Assembly: GCA_037962975.1 (NCBI GenBank)
Contig: CM075669.1
Coordinates: 246,239,351 to 246,303,350 of the forward strand
Origin: Clitoria ternatea
Lineage: Eukaryota > Streptophyta > Magnoliopsida > Fabales > Fabaceae
Length of the DNA: 64,000 nt
Reading direction: 5' to 3'
Positions 10,667-21,917 of the stretch are shown here, in pieces (within the stretch, counting starts at the first letter, position 1; every line of letters begins with the position of its first letter). Under the pieces are notes generated by a model. It did no database searches and was not told the DNA's origin. It saw only the letters and a list, made by a program, of their open reading frames with translations. Both the position numbers and the translations under genes were made by a program.

Positions 10667-13140
10667 TTATAAACCCCAGGTCTAATCATGAGAATCCTGG
10701 ATCAGTATGATAAGGAGAGGCTGGAGGCATGGAGAGGATGAAAGCTTTATGATTTGCACACCAAGTGAAGAGGTTCATGACCAAGAGACCACCTAGCTCT
10801 TTACGACTTTAAACTTCTGTTTTTTATGACTTTTCAACCCAAACGCTATGCCCAAGGCATTGGGATATTTTATGTAATAAGGGCAAAAGCATATTTTTAT
10901 CATTTTAGGTTTTTCTCAATGAATGCGTATCAAATTTCAAAAGATTTCCGTTTTCTTCCCTTATTTGTTTTAACACTCCCTTTATCCATTGGCTCTCTTT
11001 TATTTTCCCTCCTTCTCTTTGCTGTCATACACTAAAAAAAACACAAAAAAAAACATCCATCCAAAAATGATCCTTCTGAGAACAATGAGATCACAATCCT
11101 ATTTTATAACTTTGACCGCTTGTTTGATCACGCTGACGAAGAGGGTAGCAAAGACAAAAAGTTCCTTGGCCGAATTAACCAGGATGTTCGAATAAGGGGC
11201 ATCTAGCTTTATCCAGAAGTGTTCAACAAGGTCAGCACACAGAGTGAAGAGGGTCCACGAACAACTGGGAAAATTGATCAAATCTCCTTAGAAGACGTTA
11301 TAGTGTAATGGTAGCTCAACCTGGTGACGTAAAAGTTTGCGTGGATAGAGATAGTGCCGAACTCCACAATGAATAGTGGCATATCCACCTTTCAAGGAGG
11401 TGTTAGTATTGACCAATATGGACGGCAAAGACTTGCTAAGGCCCATAAACGTAGACATGGTTAAGAAATACTTTCCCAAGGACTAAAAAAAAGAGAAAAA
11501 AGGGAAAAAGAAAAAAAGGAGTCAAGGTTGGCGCCCTACGCATATACCAATTGGGGTGAGTTGATTCATAGATCAAACCATCACTTTTCCACATGGGGGC
11601 ATAAATGTTATCAAGCTAAGAATGCGATAAAAAAACTGTATTTCTTTCATACCAGTGTAACCAAGGGAATAGTCTATGCGATACCATTAATATCATAGTT
11701 CTTTGCCACATTGGCTAAGGATATGAGTAAAATGATTAGATCATAACGAAGGTACCAAGGGGGTCATTCAAAAAAAAAAGAGAACAAAAAAAAAGAACAA
11801 AAAACAAAAAAAAAAGGAAGAAAAAAAATAAAGAAGAAGAAAACAATAAAAAAGAGAATGAACAAAAAGATAAAGACTCGGAATGAGCCCCCTCACTGGT
11901 GCCAAAAAGGGCTCGCCTCTGTTTCCTTGGATACATGGTGTTGGGGCAAACTTTTCTATTTGAAATAACATCTATTCCCCCACAAGATGAGACTAAATCA
12001 AGAGACATCAAATAAGCTCATTGTCAATCAGCTTAAGCCTTTGTTGTGAAAGACGCAACCTTGAAAAAAAATGAAAACAAAAAAAACGAAACACGTCACG
12101 AGGAGAGAAAAGCTCGCTAGGCTGAAAACCTGGAAGGGCAGCCTAGGCAAAAGTTAGAGTGACCTGGTAAGCTGAAAACCTGAATAGGTGGCTCAGGCAA
12201 TAAATTGGGATCAAGATTTTGGTAGAGTAATTTAAAGATTCTTATACGAATGGTCTGATTCCAAGTTAGGACATAAGGATCGTAGTCTGACTACCTTTTC
12301 AGAAGCATAGTCAAATGGTGAATTCAAAGTCGTGATATGGGATCGAGATACACTTTGTTCTCAGAAGTTCACTGGAGGATCTGTAAAATTATTCCTATTC
12401 TACCCAATTATTAATATTTCCCGTACGACTCCACTTGCTTCTTTGGTCTCCCTTTTCCCACCTCCGCTCAGCTTGTAAATACAATCTCACCTCTTTTGAT
12501 ATACGTTCGTATTGTGATTTTCCTTGATTTGATAAGACATATATTTTCCCTTAATATATAAAATTGAGAAGGTAATGAAAATTTAAAGTTGTGAGGACAA
12601 GATGTTCCTGTTACTTGATCTCGCCTCAAGCAATCATTATGAAGACTGGGCCTGACACATTTCCAAAGCTAAGGTTGCTTCATCTGCTCTGCTTCGGTCA
12701 TGAGTCACCTCGAATCGCTAAGGATTGTGTTTTGTGGAAGTCTTTTCAAGTTCTAATTTGTTTTGCACCACTAACCTTTCTTGCAGGATGTCACGACAAG
12801 TAGATGTGTCAAGTCTCAACCGCCAAAACTGGCACTTTCCAAGGAATATCTATTAGTCTCCAAGACTCACTCTCATCCTCACTCATTGAAGCCGGTTCTC
12901 CTCGAGTTTTTTCTCATAACCCACCCAAATCATTGGACAAAACACCTTTCTATGGCCGAACACGACGCCTTTCTAAGTTTCCATTGTGCTTTGAGTTTTA
13001 CATTAATACCTCATAGTCGGAGCTGGCATCTTCTCAAGGTTTCTGTCTCGTTCATGAGGCATATTAGGGGTCACATTTCCAAAAATCAACTTGGTATATT
13101 CCAACAGTCTAGTGTCTCCCGTTCCCCGACAGTGACGCCA
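10667..13140 (+). other. Non-coding remains of the Ogre/Tat internal region
   Basis: No gene is recognised. It holds A-rich runs (11485-11520, 11768-11860) whose reverse strand gives meaningless Phe/Leu-rich ORFs. It also holds a decayed direct repeat around the words 'gctgaaaacctg', near 12118-12160 and 12166-12210, similar to blocks in the untranslated parts of Ogre/Tat elements. RT, RNase H and integrase would be expected in this interval and are absent. Confidence 0.5.
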
Positions 13141-13149
13141 AGTACGGGT

Positions 13150-14490
13150 TAATTTGGACGAGACGTCCTGTTAACCCCTAAATCTTTCAAACCTGGGATT
13201 TTACCCCCAAGTCTATCATTCCTCTCCCTAACTGGGGCATCACCCCAAATCTTTTCAGTCAAAGGGCAATCCCCCGAAGTCCTCCCGATCTTCTAAACTG
13301 GGACATCTCCCCAGATTTCTCTTCCATTCAAGGGGCTGTACCCTGAATTTCCAAGCAACTCAAACTGGGGCATCACCCAGATTTCTTTGTCAACCTAAGG
13401 GTAGTACCCCACGCTCCCAAAAAGTTCAAACTAGGGCATCACCCCAGGCCTCTCTCTGTCAAAGGGGAACACCCCTAGCTTCTTCAATCTCTTAACTGGA
13501 GCATCGTCCCAGGTCTACTCTCTCAATCAAGGAGTAGTACCCTTAAAATCTTTCAATTTTTCCAAAATTGGGGTATCACCCCAGACCCTTCCTCCGTTCA
13601 AAGGGCAATACCCCTAACTCCTTCAGCCGGATTTCCTAAACTAGGACAGTTCCCCCGGTTCCTTTTCTCTCCCAGTCAAGGGGCAGTACCCCGAATCACC
13701 CAAAACTCTCCCTAGCAGACTCACCATTCATCCCAGAGGGGAATCCCGACTGAGGGTTCCTCCCTAGGAGGACTACAAAATGGACTTAGCTCCCCTAACT
13801 GGAGTACTTCCTAATCAGATCTGGGAAAGTTAAGTTATCCTCAGTGGAATCACCTTTCCAACAGAACCACAGTGATCAAAGGCTAGCCACTCCTTCCTTC
13901 CCCAATAGGAAAACACTTTCCTCAGTGGAGTTACCCTCATTAAATGTCCCAAACTGGGACACCCCCAGATTTTTCTCCTCCGGCGGGCCTGCCATACATT
14001 TCCTAATGAACCTCAATACACTTTTCTCAATCATTACCAGACCAAGCAGACCCCCCGGATATCCCCAGTAGACCCCAAATTTCTCTTTCCGATCAAAGGA
14101 CGGTACCCTAAATTACCAAATCCTTCCCCAGTGGAACTACACTTCCCAAACAATTCAAACTGGGACATCACTCCAGATCTATTCTCTTTCACTCAAGGGG
14201 CAGTTCCCCAAGATTCCTTCAAACCATCTTAAACTGGGGCATCACCCCAGATCTATTCTCTTTCAGTCAAGGGGAAATTCCCCAAGATTCCTTCAAACCA
14301 TCTCAAACTGGGACATCACCCCAGATCTATTCTCTTTCAGTCAAGGGGCAGTTCCCCAAGATTCCTTTAAACCATCTCAAACTGGGACATCACCCCAAAT
14401 CTATTCTCTCTCCGTCAAGGGGAAGTTCCCCAAGATTCCTTCAAACCATCTTAAACTGGGGCATCACCCCAGGTCTATTCTCTGTCAACC
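13150..14490. repeat. Tandem array of about 74-bp units with GGGG/CCCC palindromes
   Basis: The units carry two inverted words, TGGGGCATCACCCCA and AAGGGGCAGTTCCCC, separated by 'gatctattctctttcagtc'. From about 14157 to 14490 roughly five units are nearly identical with a period near 74 bp; to the left they decay. This is in the long terminal region of the Ogre/Tat-like element. Confidence 0.88.
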
Positions 14491-15300
14491 GAGGGTCAAC
14501 CCCAACCTTTACATCTCCTGCCAACAGTGAGTTAATTCGGATGAGACGTCCTGTTAACTCCCTCAACCTTTACATTTCCTGTCAACAGTGAGTTAATTCG
14601 GACGAGACGTCCTGTTAACTCCCCCAACCTTTACATTTCCTGTCAACTGAGGGTCAACCCCAACCTTTACATTTCCTGCCAACAGTGAGTTAATTCGGAC
14701 GAGACGTCCTGTTAACTTCCCCAACCTTTACATTTCCTGTCAACAGTGAGTTAATTCAGACGAGACGTCCTGTTAACTCCCCCAACCTTTACATTTCCTG
14801 TCAACCGAGGGTCAACCCAACCTTTACATTTCCTGTCAACAGTGAGTTAATTCGGACGAGACGTCCTGTTAACTCCCCCAACCTTTACATTTCCTGTCAA
14901 CCGAGGGTCAACCCCAACCTTTACATTTTCTGCCAACAGTGAGTTAATTCGGACGAGACGTCCTGTTAACTTCCCCAACCTTTACATCTCCTGTCAACCG
15001 AGGGTCAACCCCAACCTTTACATCTTCTGTCAACCGAGGGTCAACCCCAACCTTTACATTTCCTGTCAACCGAGGGTCAACCCCAACCTTTACATTTCCT
15101 GCCAACAATGAGTTAATTCGGACGAGACGTCCTGTTAGCTCCCCCAACCTTTACATCTCCTGTCAACTGAGGGTCAACCCCAACCTTTACATCTCCTGTC
15201 AACCGAGGGTCAACCCTAACTTTTACATTTCCTGGCAACAGTGAGTTAATTTGGACGAGATGTCCTGTTAGCTCCCCCCAATCTTTACCTTTCAGTCAAC
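14485..15300. repeat. Composite tandem array with GGACGAGACGTCC palindrome
   Basis: Two modules alternate. One of about 61 bp contains GTTAATTCGGACG, AGA and CGTCCTGTTAAC, so both an inner (GGACG/CGTCC) and an outer (GTTAA/TTAAC) inverted pair. One of about 36 bp contains CGAGGGTCAACCCC. About eight copies of the first module are visible, and one more at 13151. Confidence 0.88.
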
Positions 15301-15344
15301 CGGGAGGCAACACCCTCACCTTTACCTTCCAATCCAGTCGTCGG

Positions 15345-15620
15345 ACAAATGGCACCCTGTACTTTCCAGTCGCCTATGAAGGCACCCTTTACTTTCCAAT
15401 CGCCTATGAAGGCACCCTCTACCTTTCCAGTCGCCTATGAAGGCACCCTCTACCTTTCCAGTCGCCTATGCAGGCATCCTTTACCTTTCCAGTCGCCTAT
15501 GAAGGCACCCTTTACCTTTCCAGTCACCTATGAAGGCACCCTCTACCTTTCCAGTCGCCTATGAAGACACCCTTTACTTTCCAGTCGCCCAATGAGGCAC
15601 CCTTTATTTCCAGTCTACTG
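15345..15620. repeat. 31-bp tandem array
   Basis: About nine copies of a unit near 31 bp built on 'cagtcgcctatgaaggcac' and 'cctttacctttc', with small changes. It reads through as a repetitive ORF by chance. Confidence 0.88.
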
Positions 15621-16124
15621 AGGGTTAACCCCAATCCTCTCACCTCCTGTTAACTGGAAGACAATCCTTTCCGGTCAATTCAGAACTCAAACAACAAAAA
15701 ATACAAAAAAAACAACACAAAAAAAAACAAAAAACAAAAAACAAAAAAAACAAAAACAAAAACAAAAACAAAAAAAAGGGAGAGAGACAGATGTGGAAAA
15801 ATGCTCGTCATTAAAGAGGAAAGGATCACACCGACTCGTTGATTGCCAACACCGTCAGACGTCATACCGATCAAGAGGTCCCACCTGACTCATACATCGG
15901 TGTTCATATCTTTACTTCCTTTTCACTTCAAAAACACGAAAAACTTCGTGTTTTCTCTTGTGAAAAAGAAGTAAAGAGGGGCATCTATGAACACCTCTTT
16001 TGGTCCGGCCCAAATACCAAAGACTTAAATAAAAAAAGTGCCAGACATCAGTTGCCCAAATCAGGAATCATTGAAGAATTTCTGAGTCTGACTTTGGATG
16101 AGTGTTTTTCTCGGAAAGGAATAT

Positions 16125-17530
16125 TCCCGAGTGATCATTTTCGGGTAGGGTGACTCCGAATGATAATTTTCGAGTGGAATGTCTCCGAGTGAGACATTAC
16201 CGAGTGGAATGTCTCCGAGTGAGACGTTGCCGAGTGGAATGTCTCTGAGTGAGTCATTTCCGAGTGGGTTCCTTCCAAGGGAGTTACTTCCGAACAGAAA
16301 GAGGCTCTGACTATACCTTTCGGGCAGAGACTCTTAAGTTCCATAGGTCCGAATGATAATTTCTGAGTGGAATGTCTCCTAGTGAGTCATTTCCGAGTGG
16401 AATGTCTCCTAGTGAATCATTCCCGAGTGGAATGTCTCCGAGTGAGTCATTTCCGAGTGGAATGTCTCCTAGTGAATCATTTCCGAGTGGAATGTCTCCG
16501 AGTGAGCTATTTCTGAGGGAAATACCTCCGAGCAAAAAGTGAATCTTTGGACGAGTGCTTTTCCTAGTTGGGGATACAAACGAGTGAAGAATTCCCGATT
16601 GAACCCATTCTGAATGAAAAGCGAGTCTGACTTCAGATGAACACATCCGAGTGAAGAGCTCCCGACTGAAGTACTTCCGAGCAAAGAGATTCTAACTTTG
16701 GATGAGTGCTTTTTCTGGGCATAGCGAATCATTTCTGAGTGAATTGATTCTAAACGAAAGAGGCTTAACTACGAATGAATACTTCAGGAAAAGATATATA
16801 TCCGAGTAAGGTTTCTCCGAGTGGTTCAATTCCGAGAGAAGTACTTCCGAGCAAAGGAAGACTGATTCCGAATGAGTATTTTAGAGGGGACAATCCTCGA
16901 GTGCATCAACAAAAATGGCTGATTCCAGAACTTTTTAGACAAATATATCCGAGTGAAGTATCTCCCGGATACAGAGATTTCAGAGTGGACAATTCTCGGG
17001 CAGATCGATTTTGAATGAATACTTTGGGCAGACTCTTCCAAGTTCCATAATTTCTGAGTAGTTCAATTCCGAGAGAAATACTTCTGAATGATGAAAAACT
17101 AATTTCGAAGGAATACCTCTCGGACTGGGACATTCGAGTAAAGAATTCCCGAGTGAATTAAATTTAAAGTTAAAGTGGTTGACTTCGAAGAAGCTTGTCG
17201 GCCTGAGATATAACCGAGTGAAATATCTTTGGAGGTGTTTCCGAGTGATATGTTTCCGAGTGGTCCACTTTCGATCAAAGAAAGGCTATCGACTTTAAAT
17301 GAGTGCTTCAAGCAGAAACATTTCTGAGCAAAGCACCTCCGAGTGAAGCAATTCCGAACAAAAAGATACTTTGATGAATAATTGCTTTAATGAATAATTC
17401 TCCAGTGAGTCAGACTTCGAAAAAGAACACTTTTGAGGCAGATATATCCGAATGAGAAAGTTCCGAGTGGGTTACTTTCGAAGAAAAGCTGACAGTCTTT
17501 CAAGGAGACATTTCCGAACAAAACATCTCT
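16125..17530. repeat. Degenerate CCGAGTG-word array
   Basis: About 30-bp units alternate 'tccgagtggaatgtctc' and 'ccgagtgagtcattt', nearly regular between 16140 and 16510, then decaying to scattered CCGAGTG words as far as about 17530. It is part of the presumed U3 of the Ogre/Tat-like LTR. Confidence 0.85.
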
Positions 17531-17902
17531 GAGTGGAGCAAAAGGGAGCCGGTGTCACTTGAATGATCGGTTTTTACAACTCAAGCCTTCACACCGAGTG
17601 TCAAAGGATCGGTCCTTACACTCGGACTTTTCCCCTGATTCGATCGGACCAATTTCCACCGAGAAGGGATGCTGAACTGAGATCCGGGCCATAAGAAGAA
17701 AATCGGTCCCATATGGCACCGATTAAGGAGTCCAATCGCCACAGTGTGACTTGGAATTCCACCACCCAAGTCGATCCATGAATTCTGGAAGTGGCAGACA
17801 GGGGACGGAAGTCGAAATAATTAAAAATTCCCCACCAGCCACTGCCCCCCACTACCTGTTAGTGGCTAGGCTGACTCCACTGTGAGTGGAGGTTTGAGCT
17901 GT

Positions 17903-17939
17903 CCGAGCACTCGGCCAGCGCCCAGAACCCCTATAAATA
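17903..17939 (+). promoter_or_regulatory. Ogre/Tat LTR promoter: palindrome plus TATA box
   Basis: TATAAATA at 17932-17939 in a GC-richer context is a good plant TATA box. Seventeen bases upstream ends the inverted word CCGAG-CA-CTCGG (17903-17914), which matches the CCGAG word of the array to its left. This marks the probable U3/R border of the LTR. Confidence 0.65.
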
Positions 17940-18139
17940 CCCCATCTGAAGAGGCACAAAGGGTTGGAAATTTTTAGTCATTAAGTCGATTCTCTGCCCA
18001 CACTCCCTCGTAACTTGTTCTGCTCTCCACAATCTTTTTGTCCCAAAAAGCTTGAAGTTTCCCCTGGTGTTCAAAGGCAGAATCTCGTTCTCACCAAGTC
18101 CCCACATCGTCCCTTCAGTTAACCACACACCGGTTCCTC

Positions 18140-18345
18140 ATAGCTTCCTTAAATCATCAACTTCATATCGGCCCCCCTACACCAAGCCCTCACACCGTCC
18201 CTTTATCAAGCCTCACACCGTCCCTTCATCAAGCTTCACACCGTCTTTTCATCAAGCTGCACACCGTCCCTTCGTCAAGCTACACACCGTCCCTTCATCA
18301 AGCTGCACACCGGCACCCCATAGCTCCACTGCTACACCAGCACCA
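18140..18345. repeat. 22-bp tandem array
   Basis: About six copies of a unit near 22 bp, 'cacaccgtcccttcatcaag' plus two bases, downstream of the TATA box, so probably in the transcribed part of the LTR. Confidence 0.85.
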
Positions 18346-18865
18346 CTTCGGTCTCCTCTGTTCGAGTCCACACCGACTCTCGGCACCCCGCCATACTGGT
18401 TCTATTCAATTCCTTATTATTCGTTATCCGTTTTCCTATTGAATTTGCTGTTTGTTGATTCTAATTCCCCATTTTAAATTAGTTTTTGCTGCTGATTTTT
18501 TTTTCTTCTATTTAGATTCATAATGAATAATAACAAAAAAACGAGTGTTTCACATTTGAACTAGCCTAAAAAAATTTTGTTTTTTTAAATCAGTGTCGTA
18601 CAGGAGTACTCCCGTCTACACAATCTCCTTAGAATCAGTACACGTGCGAAGAACTTTGCCTTGTATGAGTTCTCTTCAAAAACATCATCCACCATTAATC
18701 TCTTAGTCTTTTCCTAAAAAGAACATCTTCAAGAACTACGTAACCCTGATTTCTTGGTAACTCAAGAATACGTAGGAGCAGGACTTTAAATCCTGTCGGG
18801 CCCACTTTTCCCATTTTATTCCTATTTTTATTTTCTTTATGTTTCCTTCGTAACTGCCTTTATTT

Positions 18866-19262
18866 AAATTCCATGAAAATCAATTTAGACGTGACGTCTT
18901 GTTGATTTTCCCCTATTTCTGGTAGACCCTCACTACGATTCATAAGGAACGGGGTACTTGAGACGAGACATCCCGTTTATCCCCTTCCCGTTTCTAACCC
19001 CGCATTTTGATTAAATTCCATGAAAATCAATTTAGACGTGACGTCTTGTTGATTTTTCCCTATTTTTGGTAGACCATCGCCACGATTCATAAGGAACGGG
19101 ATACTTGAGACGAGACGTCCCGTTTATCCCCTTCCCGTTTCTAACCCCACATTTCGATTAAAGGATAACTAATTTAGACGTGACGTCTTGTTAGCATCCT
19201 TCCCTTTTCCTGTTTTATACCAAAGCCAAGGTTAATTTGGACGCGACGTCCTGTTCACCTAC
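18866..19262. repeat. About 149-bp direct repeat with AGACG/CGTCT palindromes
   Basis: 'aaattccatgaaaatcaa' recurs at about 18866 and 19015, and a third, partial unit follows at about 19160. Each unit holds AGACG-TGA-CGTCT followed by a GAGACGAGACGTCCC word; a related GGACGCGACGTCC lies at 19239. These are variants of the palindrome in the 14485-15300 array. Confidence 0.85.
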
Positions 19263-19504
19263 ACTCCATGTTTGTTCAGTTTGTTCCTTTCGTTTTTTTA
19301 CACAAAGTACAATAATAAAGGGAGGAAACATAACATCTTTTGTAAGGCTATTTATGTTGCGCATTTTCAATCTTGGTACTGTTTTTGACAGGCGATGTAG
19401 GGTGCTAATACCTTCCCTACTCGTAACCGACTCCCGAACTTGAATCTTGTTTTTAAACTAGTGCTTTACTGAACTTAGTTTTTTCCCAATGTTTTTCCTA
19501 TGGA

Positions 19505-19593
19505 TAAAAACGTTGGTGGCAACTCCCTATTTTTTTCGTTCGTTTCATCCTTTCGAAAGTGTCGGGCACGCCGTCGCGATCCAGGTCGCGACA
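19505..19593 (+). other. Right end of the Ogre/Tat-like LTR
   Basis: 'ggtggcaactcc' is followed by a CG-rich end, 'gtcgcgatccaggtcgcgaca', with TCGCGACA closing the element. The next base starts Athila-B coding sequence. The ending fits the Ogre/Tat LTRs I recall; the CA terminus fits any LTR. Confidence 0.6.
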
Positions 19594-19596
19594 CTC

Positions 19597-20765
19597 ATCT
19601 ATTCAAAATTGGTGTGGATAATTTGTTACGTCATTGTGTACCCGACTAAGAAAAGAAAGATATGTTGTGGCATTGTCATAAATCCCCTTATGGAGGATAT
19701 TTTAATGGAGAAAGAACTACTATAAAAATTCTTCAATCAGGTTTGTATTGGCCCTCCATTTTTAAAGACTCTCACTCATTTGCTCAAGCTTGTGATAATT
19801 GCTAAAGAATAGGTAATGTTAACAAAAGACAAGAAATGCCTCTCACAAATATTCAGGAGGTTGAGGTATTTGATTGTTGGGATATTGATTTCATGGGACC
19901 CTTTCCTTACTCTCAATTTAATCAATACATTCTTTTGGTAGTTGATTATGTTTCAAAATGGGTAGAAGTTATTGCTTCACCTAATGCTGACACCAAAACT
20001 GTGGTGAAATTCTTGAAGAAAAATATTTTCTGCAGGTTTGGAAGACCAAGAACTTTGATCAGTGATGGAGGATCATATTTTTGTAACAAAGTTCTTCAGA
20101 AAGTGTTACAACACTATGGAGTGAGACATAAAGTGGCCACAACATATCATCCACAAACCAATGGACAAGCTGAAATTTCAAATCGGGAATTAAAAAGGAT
20201 TTTGGAAAAGACTGTGTCTTCCTCCAGAAAAGATTGGTCACAAAAGCTTGATGATGCACTCTGGGCATACAGAACTGCATTTAAGACTCCAATTAGCCTT
20301 TCTCCTTTCTAAATGGTCTATGGAAAAGCTTGTCATCTTCCAGTAGAGATGGAACATAAGGCATATTGGGCTTTAAAATTTCTCAATTTTGATCCAAATG
20401 CAGCAACTGATAAAAGAAAGTTACAGTTATTTAAATTGGAAGAAATGAGAAACAATGCTTATGAAACATCTAGAGGTTACAAGAAAAAGGTGAAAGCTTA
20501 CCATGATAAGAAAATTAAAAATAAACACTTCATACCAGGTCAGCAAGTTTTATTGTTTAATTCAAGATTAAGACTATTTCCTGGTAAATTGAAATCTAAA
20601 TGGTCAGGCCCTTTTGTAACCAAGGAAGTTAAATCTTATGGAGCAGTTGAAATTAAAGATCCAGCTTCCAAAAGAAGTTGGATGGTTAATGGGCAGAGAT
20701 TGAAACCATATCTGGGTGGTGAGATCAATAGAATCACTACCATTTATTATTTGACTGATTTGTAA
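19597..20765 (+). pseudogene. Athila-B integrase, with the end of the preceding linker
   Basis: One reading frame (codon starts at multiples of 3) runs from 19597 to TAA at 20763-20765. Stops inside it are at about 19651, 19803-19805 (in the CDNC-stop-RIGN zinc site, usually Gln) and 20310-20312 (SPF-stop-MVYGK, usually Gln). The HHCC finger is at about 19665-19800. The DDE core has Asp in IDFMGPF, Asp in ISDGGSYF and Glu in QAEISNRE. The C-terminal LLFNSRLRLFPGKLKSKWSG block is present. The sequence starts abruptly at the Ogre/Tat border. Confidence 0.9.
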
Positions 20766-20776
20766 TGTATAGGATG

Positions 20777-20824
20777 TCTAGCTAGAGACTATAAATCAAG
20801 CGCTCAATGGGAGGCAACCCATTA
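20777..20824 (+). other. Athila post-integrase conserved block
   Basis: 'tagctagagactataaatc' followed by 'aagcgctcaatgggaggcaa' and 'ccca' is the Athila-B form of the block seen at 3350-3402 in Athila-A. It is non-coding, immediately after the pol stop; a structural or regulatory role in the RNA is possible. Confidence 0.7.
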
Positions 20825-20885
20825 TTTTCTTTTTATTTTTAAATATTTACATTTATATATAAAAAAAATTTGAAAAAATAGAACT

Positions 20886-21435
20886 TCACGCGTAGCGTCC
20901 CACTGATGTGTAGCGTGGAGGTAAAAATTTCAACCTGACACGTAGCGTCTCATTCACGTGTAGCGTCAGAGCCCACGTTCAGTTTTTAAAAAACTGAACC
21001 AGAGAGGCCCAATTTAGGTTTTAAAAACCTAAAATTCCCTCTCCGCCTTACTTTGTCTCTCAGAACCCTAATTTTCACTCTCAATTACCCACATTCCCTC
21101 ATTCTCTCAACAACTTCATAAGGATTTGAAGTAAGTATCTTCTCTCTTTTCTCTTTAAGTTTGCTTTTGATTTTAGATTTTTAGAATGCATGTGGTTAGG
21201 ATTAGGATTAGAAAACCATTGGGATTTGTTTGCTGTTAGATTTAGGGATTGTTTCGATTAAATGAAAGTTTTGGGGGGTTGTGCTCTGTGATTGAAATTG
21301 CGCACCTCACGCGTAGCGTCCCACTGACGCGTAGCGTGAGACATGAACTGTAACCCCACACATAGCGTCCCACTGACGTGTAGCATGGGCAAAACAGGGC
21401 TGACGCGTAGCGTCCCACCCACGCGTAGCGTCAGC
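20886..21435. repeat. Athila-B paired palindromes, internal copy
   Basis: GACGCGTAGCGTC (5-bp arms around GTA) and variants occur about ten times as pairs joined by CCACT or a similar short spacer: 20886-20920, 20938-20970, 21308-21342, 21357-21388 and 21402-21435. Two further perfect inverted repeats lie between them: 20977-20999 (GTTCAGTTTTT/AAAAACTGAAC) and 21013-21033 (TTTAGGTTTT/AAAACCTAAA). The last three palindrome pairs lie inside the putative intron. Confidence 0.9.
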
Positions 21436-21917
21436 TCCTGTTTTTGATTTTTGTTAATTTTTATGTGTTATTTCCTGTTTAATGTAGGTATTAATTTTTG
21501 TTTTAATAAATCTGTCCTGTTTTTGTTTTTCTTTTAAATTAATAAAATTTCTTAGTTTGTATGTTTGTTATACTTTCTTGCATATAAATAAATAAATTTG
21601 TTAAATTATGTGTGATGCATGATTTGTGAATTTTATGTTATTTCAAAAATCCAAAAACATTAATGTTTTATTTTCCAAAAATGTATGTTGTTTTGTGAAT
21701 TTTATGTTGTACTTTTAAAAATTCAAAAATATGCATGTTTAAATTGTTTTTATGCTCTGTAAATACTTTGTTGGGTAAATTTTGCATGAATTCTTATTTT
21801 GCATAAAATATAAAAATAAAAAATATGATTGTTAATTTTTTGATGTTTAGCATGTTTTATTAAAATATGAAAATCAAAAAAATAGTTTGTTTGATTTTTA
21901 ATTTTTTCTTTTTACAG
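21131..21917 (+). other. Putative leader intron of the Athila-B 3' ORF
   Basis: The donor GTAAGTAT is at 21131 and the acceptor CTTTTTACAG ends at 21917, with the ATG of the 3' ORF beginning at 21918. The interior is T-rich and has no ORF, like the stretch at 4125-4740 in Athila-A. Confidence 0.55.

Larger units (their letters stand above)
8849..19593 (+). mobile_element. Ogre/Tat-like retrotransposon, 3' part, pol missing
   Basis: This block has a 5' leader-like stretch, a broken Ogre/Tat-type gag (9652-10666), non-coding internal DNA, and a very long terminal region full of tandem arrays, with a TATA box at 17932 and the end GTCGCGACA at 19593. No RT, RNase H or integrase is present, so this is a non-autonomous or internally deleted copy. 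The sequence immediately after 19593 is Athila-B pol, so the element inserted into Athila-B. Its left side is hidden by Athila-A copy 1. I recognise the gag and LTR end from memory of legume Ogre/Tat elements. The LTR start is not located. Confidence 0.65.

Noticed and set aside
11736..12011. Phe/Leu-rich minus-strand ORF as a membrane protein
   Set aside because: It is the complement of an A-rich low-complexity run.
12787..12796. TGTCACGACA as the left end of the Ogre/Tat LTR matching TCGCGACA at 19593
   Set aside because: Tempting as an inverted terminus, but no polypurine tract precedes it and the word is short and self-complementary; the LTR start is left open.
14944..15564. Repetitive ORFs on both strands (for example 15349-15564 plus, 15147-14944 minus)
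   Set aside because: They are translations of tandem repeats with unit lengths that happen to lack stops; no recognisable protein.
13150..15620. Regularly spaced repeats resembling a CRISPR array
   Set aside because: Units are head-to-tail tandem arrays without unique spacers, in a plant retrotransposon; no cas genes.
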